Source: Prochilodus magdalenae (taxonomy: Eukaryota > Chordata > Actinopteri > Characiformes > Prochilodontidae). Taken from it: a stretch of 64,000 bases of DNA. Below, piece after piece: positions 43,915-60,122 of the stretch. Below the pieces are notes generated by a model, which ran no database searches, had not been told where the DNA came from, and was given only the letters and a program-made list of their open reading frames with translations. The first letter of the stretch is position 1, and every line of letters begins with the position of its first letter. The translations under genes were made by a program, and so were the position numbers. The stretch is taken from NCBI GenBank assembly GCA_024036415.1, contig JAMWET010001256.1, forward strand, positions 142,001 through 206,000. Reading direction: 5' to 3'.

Positions 43915-45225
43915 AAAAAAAAAAAAAGCGGCAATGAGTTTGGAAGTGTGAGTTTCACAGGTGCTTTAAATAAAGGCATCACAAAAAGCCAGAAAACTAA
44001 CAAATCTGTTCCTCCCAAGTTAATGTGAACCATACCTAGATACAAACGAGACCTCAGAAGCCTACAAAGCCTTGCTAAAGACATGGGTGTGCATTAGTCG
44101 ACCGTTAGACAAATTGTCTACAAATGGAGGAAATTCTTTTCTTTTCCTAAGAAGTGGTGCCCTGTTAAAATCACCTGAAAAGGACAATTCTGAATGAAAT
44201 GAGAAAGAACGCAAGGTTAGCAGAGAAAAAAAAACTACAGAAGAGTCTATAAACTGCAAAATTTCTTGTTCATTTGTCCACTGTTAGAAAAACACTGCAT
44301 GAGAATGGTGTTCATGAAAGGACACTGCAACAGGAATCCAATAAAAAGATATATTGCAGCCTCTGAAGTTTGCTCCAGACCACTTAGAAGTTCCAGTGCT
44401 CCTGGAAAAATGTTTAATGGATAAGAAAGACAGTGGAATGTTTTGAGGGAAAAAGGACACTGCACACCAAAACAACTTCCCAACTGTGAAGCATGGTGGA
44501 GGGAGCTACATGGTTTGAAGCTGCATTGTTGCTTTAAGGCCTGGACGCCATGAGATCATTAAGGGAACCAAAAATTTAATAACGTATCACAACCGTTTAC
44601 AAGAGGATGTAAGAGCAGCAGTCAATGACCCCAAGCCGAAAAGCTGTTTGGAGATGCAACAAGACTTTACGAGATGCAATGACGCAAAGCACACAAGTAA
44701 AGTAAGAAGATTTGTGTTTTGGAATGGCCAAGTCTAAACTTAACGCTACCGAGACACCTAGGTGTCACATACCGCCCTCTAGGGGGCCTTCATGTTACAG
44801 CACAGCTTTTCCTGCTTCACCCTGGCTCCACCCACTCTCACACCTGCAGCTGATCTAGGACTCATTAGGACTGCCATTTATATTTCATTGTTTGCGCAGC
44901 CTGCTTGCGAAGTCTCTGTTTTCACACTGAGCTGTGTTTCCCTGCTGTTCTTGTTTCCTGTATCTTGTAGCCTTTGTGTTCATTTCTATGGTTTTGACCC
45001 TTGCTTTGGTTTCTGGCTTTAGTCTTTATGGATATGTCTCTGATGATGCCTGCCTGTGTTTTGACCCCTGCCTCTTCCGATAATGATTCCCGGACAAACC
45101 CTAATAAAGCCACTTTGCACTTGCAACCTGCCTCAAACTCCTTGTTACACTAGGCCTGAAGAATGGTGTGCAAGCAAATTCTAGACCTTTTTTTTTAGGA
45201 AATAAAGAGCAGCAGTATGTCTATT
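43915..45225 (+). mobile_element. Tc1-like relic interrupted by a solo LTR
   Basis: The plus strand holds broken Tc1 transposase pieces in order: STVRQIVYKWRKF-like text near 44095, a KHGGGSYMV-like block near 44490, and near 44660 QQDFTRCNDAKHTSKVRRFV with FWNGQV. Stops and frameshifts are frequent. The sequence resumes at 45155 (cctgaagaatggtgtgcaag) after the LTR at 44763-45149. Its ends are not defined. Confidence 0.65.
44763..45149 (+). mobile_element. solo LTR of a retrotransposon
   Basis: 387 bp sequence beginning tgtcacat and ending ttgttaca (TG..CA type ends), flanked on both sides by CTAGG (44758-44762 and 45150-45154), a 5 bp target site duplication. An AATAAA signal is at 45113-45118, some 30 bp before the end, as expected for the R/U5 border region. 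No internal retroelement genes adjoin it, so it is a recombined solo LTR. Gypsy or ERV/Pao type cannot be separated. Confidence 0.85.
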
Positions 45226-45891
45226 AATAATGGACAATAAATTTGACCAATTGTCTTCAGTAATAGTATATAACTGGTAGCTTTTTCATCTGTAGCTCTA
45301 ATCATATCATCCTCCACTCTAATCCATCCCATTCTATTCACATTCAGATGTTCCTAAAGGCATAAGAGAAAACTTTTTTCAACCTGTTCCTATATGACGC
45401 ATCAACAGGCAACAGTCAATTACCAGGGACAGTAATTTTGATGTGGTTTCCCAGTATTTTGAAAGAACCCAGTGACTTGGAAACATGCTTATAATAGAAG
45501 CCAATGGACAGTTACTGAATTCTGTGAATAAACTGTAAGTACTGGAAAATGGGACTCAGTTGTCCATGGTATTCAATAGTACTTTACAGATATTTTTGTA
45601 CTGTTCCCAATAACAACCATAAAAGCTTTTCTCATATTATATTTTAGAGTAAGAGTGCGTTTAAGTTGGCCTTCGGTTTAAGTCTTTGGTTTAACAGATT
45701 AAGATAATAATAATTATAAAAATCTTCACAAATATACGAAAATGCTTATTCATGGCGAGCTTTACAGAATATAAGTGTAATATGTGAAAACTAATGTTAC
45801 TATGGTGATTAGTTTATTGTCAGTTTCAACCTGTATAATTTCTAATTGCTACCAGCAAGGCTAGTTGGTAGTGGTAATGTTTTGCCATATA

Positions 45892-47437
45892 AAAAGTGAA
45901 ACATGTATATTATATTCAGTCATCACACACATATTTATATATTTCAAGTGTTTATTTCTTTTAATTTTGATGATTATAACTGACAACTAATGAAAACCCC
46001 AAATTCAGTATCTCAGAAAATTAGAATATTGTGGAAAGGTTCAATATTGAAGACACCTGATGCCACACTCTAATCAGCTAATTAACTCAAAACACCTGCA
46101 AAGGCCTTTAAATGGTCTCTCAGTCTAGTTCTGTAGGCTACACAATCATGGGGAAGACTGCTGACTTGACAGTTGTCCAAAAGACGGCCATTGACACCTT
46201 GCACAAGGAGGGCAAGACACAAAAGGTCATTGCTAAAGAGGCTGGTTGTTCACAGAGCTCTGTGTCCAAGCACATTAATAGAGAGGTGAAGGGAAGGAAA
46301 AGATGTGGTAGAAAAAAGTGTATAAGCAATAGGGATAACCGCACCCTGGAGAGGAGTGTGGAACCAAACCCATTCAAAAATGTGGGGTAGATTTACAAAG
46401 AGTGGACTGCAGCTGGAGTCAGTGCTTCAAGAACCACCACGCACAGACGTATGCAATACATGGGTCTCAGCTGTCGCATTCCTTGTGTCATACCACCCTT
46501 GAACAAGAGACAGCGTCAGAAGCGTCTCGCCTGGGCTAAAGACAAAGAGGACTGGACTGCTGCTGAGTGGTCCACAGTTCTGTTTTCTGATGAAAGTAAA
46601 TTCTGCATTTCCTTTGGAAATCAAGGTCCCAGAGTCTGGAGGAAGAGAGGAGAGGCACAGAATGCACATTGCTTGAGGTCCAGTGTAAAGTTTCCACAGT
46701 CAGTGATGGTTTGGGGTGCCATGTCATCTGCTGGTGTTGATCCACTGTGTTTTCTGAGGTCCAAGGTCAACGCAGCCGTCTACCAGGAAGATTTAGAGCA
46801 CTTCATGCTTCCTGCTGCTGACCAACTTTATGGAGATGCAGATTTCATTTTCCAACAGGACTTGGCACCTGCACACAGTGCCAAAGCTACCAGTAGCTGG
46901 TTTAAGGACCATGGTATCCCTGTTCTTAATTGGCCAGCAAACTCGCCTGACCTTAACCCCATAGAAAATCTATGGGGTATTGTTGAAGAGGAAGATGCGC
47001 CAGACCCAACAATGCAGAAGAGTTGAAATCCACTATCAGAGCAACCTGGGTTCTCGTAACACCTGAGCAGTGGCACAGACTGATCAACTCCATGCCACAC
47101 CGCATTTCTGCAGTAATCCAGGCAAAAAGAGCCTAAGAAACTAAGTATTGAGTGCTGAACATGCTCATAATTTCATGTTCATAGTTTTCAGTTGGCCAAC
47201 ATTTCTAAAAATCCTGTTTTGTATTGGTCTTAAGTGATACTCTAATTTTCTGAGATACTGAATTTGGGGTTTTCATTAGTTGCCAGTTATAATCATCAAA
47301 ATTAAAAGAAATAAACACTTGAAATATATCAATCTATGTGTAATGAATGAATATAATATACAAGTTTCACTTTTGCAATGAAATTACTGAAATAAATCAA
47401 CTTTTTCCGGATATTCTAATTTTATGACCAGCACCTG
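45892..47437 (+). mobile_element. Tc1-like transposon, left tip missing
   Basis: Inverted repeats: the left arm from 45892 (aaaagtgaaac..) with tatctcagaaaattagaata, and the right arm with tattctaattttatgaccag and cacctg, then TA (47438-47439). The right arm is complete, while the left lacks about its first 65 bp by comparison. A nearly complete transposase gene lies between. A second, solo end of the same family is at 61559-61881. Confidence 0.88.
46148..47136 (+). pseudogene. Tc1 transposase, recently disabled
   Basis: Starts MGKTADLTVVQKTAIDTLHK with an HTH block (AKEAGCSQSSVSKHI). An in-frame TAG at 46388-46390 breaks it, but the same frame continues with TTHRRMQYMG, WTAAEWSTVLFSDESKF, MVWGAMSSAGVDPLCFL, FIFQQDLAPAHSAKA and NSPDLNPIENLWG. 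The three expected acidic catalytic residues (Asp in SDES, Asp in QQD, Glu in PIEN) are present. A frame disturbance near 46980-46995 leaves the C-terminus (..WHRLINSMPHRISAVIQAKR) in another frame, ending with TAA at 47134. Confidence 0.88.
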
Positions 47438-47441
47438 TATA

Positions 47442-51260
<3,819 letters not shown>

Positions 51261-51265
51261 AAAAA

Positions 51266-51440
51266 CATTTAAATTTACATTTATCTGACGCTCTTATCCA
51301 GAGAGGTTAATCATATTACAGATTGGTCAATGTAATGTTAGAAATCTTGCCCAAGGAATCTTGATGGGTGTAGCACTTAGTACTCACCCAGCTCCCGGGC
51401 AAGTAGTGGTGTTGTCCGCTGAGCTCCACCAACCAACATG
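51266..51440 (-). mobile_element. SINE-like repeat with L2-type tail
   Basis: On the minus strand it ends ggataagagcgtcagataaa and tgtaaatttaaatg, the tail shared by fish L2-type LINEs and their SINEs, preceded by gcccgggagctgggtgagta and cttgggcaagatttct text common in such fish repeats. The head (promoter part) is not clearly a tRNA. Confidence 0.55.
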
Positions 51441-51831
51441 CCTTTATCAGTTTAAGGCTTTTCACAGAGTCCTAAATTCTAATTCAATAGAATGTAATTA
51501 GTATGTGATCACCATGAGGAACCATATAAAAAAACTTTGACCAGTGGTTCCCAACATGTTCCTCAGAACATGTATTTTTCAGCCGTACATCTTGATAGGT
51601 TGGTACATAAATGAGGACCAACGTTAGGAAACACAGGCTTAGGTCTCACCAGCCTTCCTGCAATAATTCTCTTACTCTGCAAAATAATTATGTATTTATA
51701 ATATTTCTTTAGAAAAATAGGTTACATCAGGGTGATCTGATCTTACCTGTAAACAACCTCAGGTTTTCATTCCAAACAAGCAGGAGCACACCTGATTATA
51801 CTTGTTTAATCAGTGGGTCTCAAACCCAATT

Positions 51832-52480
51832 TACATTTACATTTAAAGCCTTTAGCAAACGCTCTTATCCAAAGCGACCTACAACTGTGATTACTGTTCC
51901 ATTGGATAATGTTTCCTCTCTAGAATAAGAAGGTTAGAGTCTAAAACTTGCCATAAGCTCAGATACTGCCCGAACAAGGGGCAGTGCTGATAGCTAGAGA
52001 GAACAATACACAGACATATATAAGCACAAGTAGAAGTTCATTCCACCATCTGGGAGCCAGGGCAGAGAAGAGTCTGGTCGCTTGGCTTCCATGTGTCTTC
52101 AGGGATGGTGGGTCGAATCGAGCTGTACTTGAAGCTTTAAGGGCTCGAGGTGCAGATCGACTCTTAACCAGTGCCATAAGGTAGGGATGGTCTGCTCCAT
52201 TTTGGGCTTTGCAGGCGAGCGTCAGAGTTTTAAATCTGATACGTGCAGCAACAGGAAGCCAGTCGAGCTGCTGCTTTTTGGACCAGTTGCAAGGGCCTGA
52301 TGGCCCGTAGAGGAAGATCAGCCAGGTGCAGTAGTCAAGCCTTAAAATGACCAGAGACTGGACAAGCAGCTGGCTGGCCTCCTGAGAAAGGAAGGGTTGT
52401 GTCCTCTGGATGTTGTAGAGGAGGAATCTGTATGACCGAGTCAGGTTTGCAATAGGAGCTGAGAATGATACCTGGCCATC
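51832..52480 (-). mobile_element. non-LTR retrotransposon (LINE) 3-prime fragment
   Basis: The minus strand carries the C-terminal end of a LINE ORF2: EASQLLVQSLVI, HWLPVAARIRFKTLTL-like text, PYLMALVKSRSAPRALKAS and SQATRLFSALAPRWWNELL. It is followed by the tail tcgctttggataagagcgtt and tgctaaaggctttaaatg then tgtaaatgtaaa. It is broken at several places and 5-prime truncated near 52480. Confidence 0.78.
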
Positions 52481-52489
52481 CAGAATTTA

Positions 52490-54520
52490 GTCATTGGAGT
52501 CTTCACACTATTGAGCCTTTGCAACAAAAACAATGTTTACATGTAAAATATATGACAATGTAAAAATCTTTAAAATGCGCCATTGTAATGGCATTGCTTG
52601 ATGCTCTGGTTTTAAAAAGTGGCCACTAAAACATATAAACACAGTTTGGCTTTTTAATGTGAGATGATTCAATAAAAAATGGAGAACAAAATAACCCAAA
52701 GCCCATACAAATGGTTAATGCATGTGTTTTTGTTGGATTGGCTAAATTGATCAAGTGTACTGCTGGTCTGTTGGAATACAAACCCAGTCACTTGACAAGT
52801 TTTAGTCGAATTTCTATGTAGAATTAAATCTATGTAGAAAACACATTTATCTACTAATATTTGCATACCATGTCTATTTATTTGCTGAGTTAAACACATA
52901 GGAAAAACATAAAGCATAACACATACCTCGCCTCCCTCCTTCAGTATTTTAAATTCAGCAGATAAACAGTAATTGTGCATTAGGTTGTCCAGAAGTGGGT
53001 TTTCTGTAGTTGATGTGTTCATTTATTTTAATTGACAAAGTCAACAAAGCATGTCCTTTGACCAGAGGCACCCAAATATTTGCATATGACTGTAAGGACA
53101 ATGTGGACTAAATCTGTTTATACTTGAGGAACTATGCCAGGCCAGTAAATGCCCCTTGCCATCATCATCATCGCTGTGTGATCCTCAGCCACCAAGTCGG
53201 TTGAGTGCTCTGACAGCACATTATAGGAGCGACGTGGTCTTTGATGAGTCTAAAGCAGTGAGCCATGCAGCAGTGCCATGAAAGCGTTCTCTCTCCCCTC
53301 TCTCCCTCTCTCTTTACCCTTTCAATCTCCAGGTGCTGGTAGGAGATGCTTTATTTCCTGTTATTTATGCATGCGGTAACTGACATTCCAGTTGTGCAGT
53401 ATCCCATGGTGTCTGTGTATTTCTTTCGTCATTGCGGCCTGATTGCTCTCTTTATGGGAGATGAAACCCGGTACGGGCAGTCCGGAAAGTCACCGCCATT
53501 TGATCACACTTGACTATGAATGTTTCCACAGGGCATCAGTGATAAAGAATGAATGAAATGTGTGGATGGGAAAAAAGAGTTCACTGTCAGCTGTAAGGTC
53601 CGTAGGGGCAGTGAGCTGTAGTTTGAAGTTCCTGATAAAACAGTACATTTTTGAAGAACCTCTTGATTGACTGAGACATGGTGTTTTTTAGGCTGTAAAA
53701 ACAGATCCTGAATAGAATCCCTAAAACATTGCATGCACTCGGTCTTGAAAGACCATAACCATTTTATGATGAAACTGTAAACCTTGTATTTGTTTCTTCT
53801 GAGGGTTGCCAATTTTAGTAAGAAATATGCAGGTTCCAATCACTAATTATCTCAGTGAGAGATTTTGATTCAGCATCAGCTAGAAATGATCAGCACCCAT
53901 TATTATGTCTGTAGGAAATTGGCAGTATGGGCCAAAATATAAGCACTATGCTATAGCTCTCTTTCAGGTCAGCTGGGCGGGAATACTACCTGTTGGCCAG
54001 ACTTTATGTCTGTAGGATTTATGGTTTGGTCTGCATGATTCTTGTTAGAAAGAAAAATGATTTGTGCATGTCTGAACCCCTATTACTCTGGAATAAAGTT
54101 GAAGATTAACGTCTGGTTGGAAATGCATGGTTTATTATGCTGAATTCACTTGGAGATCATATGTACCTGCACATAGCTGTCCTAGAGGACAAGATGTCGT
54201 ATAAATATATATTATCAGTCTCTCCAAAATGGCCACTTTTACACGAGAGGGCTAAAACCTAATTTAACTTTAATGTATGTTGATGGAACCAGACTTTTTT
54301 CATGCCATTTTTGCAGTTTCTTTTGGTCCATCCATCATGAAGCCTTCATACTACCATGAAGCTTTTGAAGACTTTAATATTGTTAGTGTTAGTGTTAGTT
54401 AGTGTTCAACTGCATTTAAATGTGCCTTGGGAACCATCCTAGATCTATGCAAATCTGATAAAATCAGCAAACAGTTAAAATGTTTCTTAAGGAGCATCAT
54501 TCATGTGAAATGCAATTTGT
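52490..54520. other. intergenic, no gene recognised
   Basis: The part 53095-53500 is non-repetitive and GC-balanced, otherwise AT-rich. Open frames at 52669-53022 and 53504-53839 resemble nothing known. Confidence 0.45.
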
Positions 54521-54630
54521 ATTCAATTCAATTCAATTCAATTCAATTCAACTTTATTGTCATTATACCAATACAGGGTTGTACAGTATAACGGAACACG
54601 GTCAGGCTCCTTCTCCAGTGCAGTTAAATA

Positions 54631-54696
<66 letters not shown>

Positions 54697-56140
54697 GTGT
54701 AGTGCGAAGACAATAGACAAAAACAATGTGTGCAAACAGTACAGTACAGTACAGTACAGTATGTGTACAGGACATGTGCAAAGAGTAGCGCAGTATCAGT
54801 AAGTATGTGGTTTAAACAGTATGGATATGTAAAGTGTACAGTGCAGGTGGGAAAATAGCAGCTTAATGTTCAGTAACAGCCAAATTGCTTTGTAGACTAC
54901 AAATCAGTAGCAGTCTTTAGTGGTGCAGTCATGTTTTGTTAGGCGCTGCTGGTGTGATCAGTTTGACAGCTCTAGGGTAAAAACTTTTCCTGAACCTGGT
55001 GGTTCCGGCTCGGATGTTCCGGTACCTCTTTCCAGAGGGCAGAGGTTGGAAGAGGGGATGGCTGGGGTGTGTGGGGTCTGAGGATATGTTGACTGATTTC
55101 CTCAGACATCTCTTGTCGTAGATGTCCTGTAGGGGTGGGAGAGTAGTTGCGGTGATGTGCTGTGCAGTCTTTACCACTCTCTGCAGGGCCTTGCGCTCAG
55201 CAGAGGTGGCACTACCATACCACACAGTGATGCAGCTTGTCAGGATGCTCTCCACGGTGGATCTGTAGAAGTTGCAGAGGAGCTGCTGTGGCAGGTTGAC
55301 TCTCCTCAGCCTTCGGAGAAAGTGGAGGCATTGTTGGGCCTTTCTGACAAGGTGTGAAGTGTTGGTTGTCCAAGTAAGATCCTCGGCTAAGTGAACACCG
55401 AGGAACTTAAAGCTGCTCACTCTTTCCACCAATGTGCCTCCAATGTTCAGTGGTGTGTGTTCCCCCCTTCCTGAAGTCAATGATCAGCTCTTTGGTTTTG
55501 CTGACATTAAGGGAGAGGTTGTTGGTGGCACACCATTCTGTGAGGAGCTTGACCTCCTCTCTGTATGGGCCCTCATCATCATTGGTGACGTTGCCGATTA
55601 TTGTTGTGTCATCGGCAAACTTGATGATGGTGTTGGAACTGTAGGTTGTAGTGCAGTCGTGGGTGTACAGAGTGTACAACAATGGGGAGAGAACAATGCC
55701 TTGGGGACATCCTCTGCTGAGTGTGAGGCGAGGGTGAGGTGTGTTCACCCATCCAAACACACTGTGGTCTGCAGGTGAGGAAGTCCATGATCCAGCTGCA
55801 CAATGTGCTGCTTATTCCCAGTGTGCTTAGCTTGTGGATGAGTCTGGAAGGGATGATCGTGTTGAAGACGGCGCTGAAGTCGATAAACAGCATCCTCACA
55901 TATGAGTTGGTGCTGTCCAGGTGGTTGAGTGCAGTGTGGATTGCCAGGGAGACCGCATCATCAGTAGATCTGTTGGCTCGGTAGGCGAACTGATGTGGGT
56001 CCAGGGTGCTGGGAAGGCTCCTCTTTATATGAGACAGAATTAGTCTCTCGAAGCACTTCATCACTATGGGTGTGAGAGCGATGGGATGGTAGTCGTTCAT
56101 GCTTGTGATTGTGGGTTTCTTTGGGATTCTTTCTTTGTAT
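54521..56140 (-). mobile_element. 5-prime truncated L2-type LINE
   Basis: The minus strand encodes reverse transcriptase pieces: KKPTITSMNDYHPIALTPIV, MKCFERLILSHIKRSLPS, DPHQFAYRANRSTDDAV, FIDFSAVFNTI, LSRGCPQGIVLSPLLYTLYT, KFADDTTIIG (catalytic box region) and the C-terminal FKFLGVHLAEDLTWTTNTSH. Frameshifts near 55450 and 55650 disable it. The 3-prime end is gacaataaagttgaattgaa followed by further TTGAA units, typical of fish L2 elements. It starts inside the fingers region, so it is 5-prime truncated. Confidence 0.9.
54636..54693. repeat. (TA)n microsatellite inside the LINE 3-prime UTR
   Basis: About 58 bp of TA, followed at 54735-54760 by five ACAGT units. Both expand the LINE's non-coding tail. 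Confidence 0.92.
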
Positions 56141-57018
56141 TTCACAAAATCTACAATTAAAATGAAATTAAAATATAATTGTATAGCACTTTTCACTCTA
56201 GGAGATGCATATTTAGATGTAAATAAGAGGACAATATAAACAGGCAGAACACAAGCAAACTAGAAAACAAATATATGAAATGAATTATACCTATAAAAAG
56301 TAAACAAATTTCATTAAAATTAATCTACAATTTAAATGTCTTCTCTCCAGATATTCACTGGTGCTGTAGGAGTGGTAGAGATCTGAAAGTACAAGCTGTT
56401 ATCCCTGCTAAGTTACAGCAGGTCATATGCCAATTAAAACTGGGGAAATGTCAAGGCTCTGTAACATAGAATTTTATAGTGGTATTAAAATTATTTAAAA
56501 ATGTATCACCAGGCCAGAGAAATGTAGCCGCTATTGGACTGGTGCTTAGATATTTTACTATTAATGGGAACTCGGTTTGCTTTAAGCTTATTTAAGTGCA
56601 CTGTGGGACACTCTGCCAAAAACCTATTACAATAATGCAACACTGAAGTTAAAAAAATATATATGGCAAATGTGTGTTGAAATTTGTAGAAAGGAAATTC
56701 CTTAGCAGTTATTTTGCAGATGAAAAGAGACTGTTATTAATATTGTGCTAATATACAAAGTACTATTGATTAAAAAATCAGGACAGAAACATAGATATCT
56801 TTGTCAGTAGTACAGGTTGTGATAAAGAAGCCATCAGTATTGCTATAACCATTAATCTCAGATGCTTATTCCTTGCTGGGAATTTTCAGGCCTGTAGTAT
56901 TACATTCCAACCCTTATCCTATCTATCTGGTCCTAATATTCACTGTTCTGGAATAATTAATAGCTTGATCAGATAAAAAAATTACAGCCAGGATTAGGGC
57001 AGAAGATCTAAAGCAACT
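56141..57018. other. intergenic, AT-rich, nothing recognised
   Basis: No open frame or repeat family was identified. Confidence 0.45.
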
Positions 57019-57237
57019 GTCATCCAACCCAACCCTGATCCTGAAAATCTCGCCTTCCTGCAAAATCTTGTTCCAGCTACACTCTGCCACACCTGCTCCA
57101 GCTCATTACTTCTTTAGAAGTCCACAACTGTCAGCATCAAATGCATTAGCATAGGTATGGTGAGGGGGCAGCATGCTAGATACAGGTTGAAACTAAACTC
57201 TGTACAACAGTAAATCTCCAGGAGGAGGGTTGGTGAC
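57019..57237. mobile_element. palindromic MITE
   Basis: Left end gtcatccaacccaaccctga tcctg faces right end ctccaggaggagggttggtg ac, imperfect inverted repeats about 30 bp long around a non-coding 160 bp core. The terminal motif ccaaccctg..cctgga is common in small fish DNA elements. Confidence 0.7.
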
Positions 57238-58585
57238 CACAGAAGTTTTAAGTAAGAGCATTTCTTATCAAAGTTCTTTAAGATTTTTTATACACTATAC
57301 TGCACGTTAAATTTAACATCTATTTAAATTAATGTTTTAGTTCTAGTGTTTATATTTATTTGTGTGCTTCATATTCATATTCAGCTAAGGGTGCCATTAC
57401 ATTAAAAACATAACTGGCTTAATGTTATATGTTGCGGGACATCGGTCTTTACCTTGGGCCTCAATCAATTACCACCACACAAAATATTCAGAAATATGGC
57501 GGGCGCTCCAATCTTGTGTTCCTTTGCAGCTGAGGAGGTTTCACATTGCTGCAGCCCACTTATTTGTGCAATGTGTTGGATACATCTGAGACTCAGAAGC
57601 ACATAAATAACTGATGATTGTACATGAGTGGGGGTCATACATTCCCTGTGGGCAGCCACAAGTATGTATTCACTGTGTTAAATGTGTAGACACACCTGCT
57701 TCTCTTCCAAATGGCTACTGAGAAATCTCACATTTCCTGTAAAAGTCCACCAAACCTTCTCCAGCGCATTTATTGGCAAGTGCAGAATGTGCTAGCATTA
57801 TTAACTGGGGTCCATAACATTGATAAACATAATTCACTAGCTTCCCACTGCAACTGCCCTAGTTTTGACTTTGCCAACAAAAATAGATGTTAATGCAGCA
57901 AGCAGGGGCCAGTATCCTCGACCACCTCAGCTTCCTTGATAATGTGTTCTTGAACAGCGGTTTGCAGCTCCATTATATTCTAGTCAGGAGTGTCTTGGCT
58001 TTGGATGTGTAACCTGCTAATGGACACATAAATCGCTAATAAATCACTTTGTGAAATGTGCGCTACAGAGAAATTTCAAGCCTGGAAACAGTGAGCACAA
58101 AATAATGTTTATTTCATGTGCTTAATTTGCAAGTTGGCATTCAACTGAGCAATTTTCTGAAGAACGATGAAGCGTGTATTATGAATAACTATCCATTTAG
58201 CTCTCTTTTTTTCATTTTGACACAGGCACGGGAAAACTAAACCTTTATATAAATGTTTAGATGTAAGAATTTAATGCCATGTTTAAATTTCTACATGAAG
58301 ATGATATGAAGTCTGTTAAAGCTGTGTTGTGCAAGAGTTTTTTATTTTTTGTCCAGTAAGATGCCGATAGTACATACTCTTCATTTCTCAGGAGCTACTT
58401 CTGAGAAGACTGGATATAAAATTATTATAAGATTATTCATTATTAGATCCACTTAAGAAAACTGAAAGAGCAAAACAGGATTTTTTCAAAGCTTGAGACA
58501 AAGAAAATGGGGCTCCTAACAACTGTGCGAGACCTAGTAGAACAGTACTTAAAACATTCATCTTAGAGAGAGAGGAGAAAATCAA
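57238..58585. other. intergenic, no gene recognised
   Basis: AT-rich with no supported exon or repeat. The short open frames have no recognised relatives. Confidence 0.45.
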
Positions 58586-58589
58586 GCTT

Positions 58590-58870
58590 CACTCTTTATT
58601 CAGTTCTCATCCCTCGGCTGTCAAAGGAACTGAATCTGAAAGGATGTGTACCCACATTTTTACTCTGGTATCTGTGTGCTGCAACAGAAATGGAGATATC
58701 ACAACCAGGCTATATGGTTTTAGTCTTCGACTGTCCAGCTTTGGGCGAGCCTGCGTCCACTGCAGACTCAGCTTTCTGTTCTTGGCTGACAGAAGTAGAA
58801 CCTGGTACCATGGAAATCTGGCACCAACATGGTCAGAATCTCTCACACAAAGATTGATTATATCCTCAAA
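58590..58870 (-). mobile_element. Tc1-like transposase relic
   Basis: The minus strand reads LSLQWTQARPKLDSRRLKP and then, after the remains of an SDES block, LLQHTDTRVKMWVHI, the order of another Tc1 transposase subfamily (..LQWTQAHxNWTVEDWK..DESRFLLxHxDxRVxIW..). It is short and has frameshifts. Confidence 0.55.
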
Positions 58871-58874
58871 TTCT

Positions 58875-60120
58875 GATGGCTGATGTTACCTTACCTTAAG
58901 CTGCTGGCCCATATCTGCATGGCTTGCCATCTCTTTTTGGCTTTTTTGTATTGATTTGTCTGCCATTTTATTGATTTTCCCTTTGTACATTTGTTAATAG
59001 TCTTGCACACTCGTCTATCTTAATCTATAGTACATATGTATTTGCATTGTGCATGTGTGCACTCACCAAGACAAAGAAAACTGATAGTACTTGTTATTAT
59101 GCATTAGCTAATATTAGTTAATATTCAAGTTAATATTCATAATAGGAACTAAAAAGATAAATGACCTTCAATAGACCATCACTTGACTATTCCCCCAAAC
59201 CACATTCCTTAAGGGGTAGCTATCACCAAGCTAGACAAGGCAGGAAATGATAAGACATTCAAGAAGTTTACATAACCTTCTATTATAGGAAAGGCTTCCA
59301 GTCATGCTGTACTTTTTGTGTACATTACAACAGCTTGACTGCTTCTCCCATAATGGAAAAAAATGTAGCCAATGGATATTAGACAGCATGGGTTTGCTCA
59401 TTGCGTTACTCTCAGTGGACTCATTTGGCATGCTGTGCGCTTGTACTGGTCTTTAAACCTTTTGGTGGCTGATGGTTCACAGTTAAATGAGGCTTAATGT
59501 TGGATAGCGTTCGATTAATGGTTTTCTACATTAAACATTGTTTTAACAGGTCACAGCACTACACAGCATGTTCCAATCACACTAATCACTTTATATTGAC
59601 GTAAAACTCTTCCATGCTGGAAAAAACAGAGAACGCGGGGTGGAAAACTGGAGTGTGTCTACAGGCTAATTAACCATTAGCCTCTCTTCCAGTCTTCTCC
59701 ATGTATGGATTTTGTACACTCTGGCTCTAAATGGACAAAGAATTAGCACAGCTTGTTGGCTGTATTATGTGAAACAGGGTGTTTGTAACCCACAAAATCG
59801 CCTCTCTCATTCAAAACTCTTAATAAGCCTATTAAATGGAAAAGAGACTGCAATAAAAGGTTTTTTGTAATTTAAAACAGTTTAAGGGCAAAAATTAAAA
59901 AGAGTTGAAACCATGAAAGTAAATATTCAAAATAATTTATAGTAGGAGAAAATAATAAATAACTCTTAACTGAGTAAAATAAGAGACATATGAATAAGCT
60001 TACAAACAGTCTGAGCATGACTCGCTCTCAGTGGCACAGAAAGGGTCTCAGTGTTCTTTCCGGCTGAACTCTCTCTACCAGAGAATCCCAAACAACATTT
60101 GTTATATATTTACAAAATGT
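58875..60120. other. intergenic, possible regulatory block
   Basis: 59630-59880 is non-repetitive with TAATTAACCATTAG-like homeodomain motifs; the rest is AT-rich and unassigned. Confidence 0.45.
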
Positions 60121-60122
60121 TC

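Noticed and set aside
55157..55984. Plus-strand open frames opposite the LINE
   Set aside because: Antisense shadows of the reverse transcriptase coding sequence on the minus strand.
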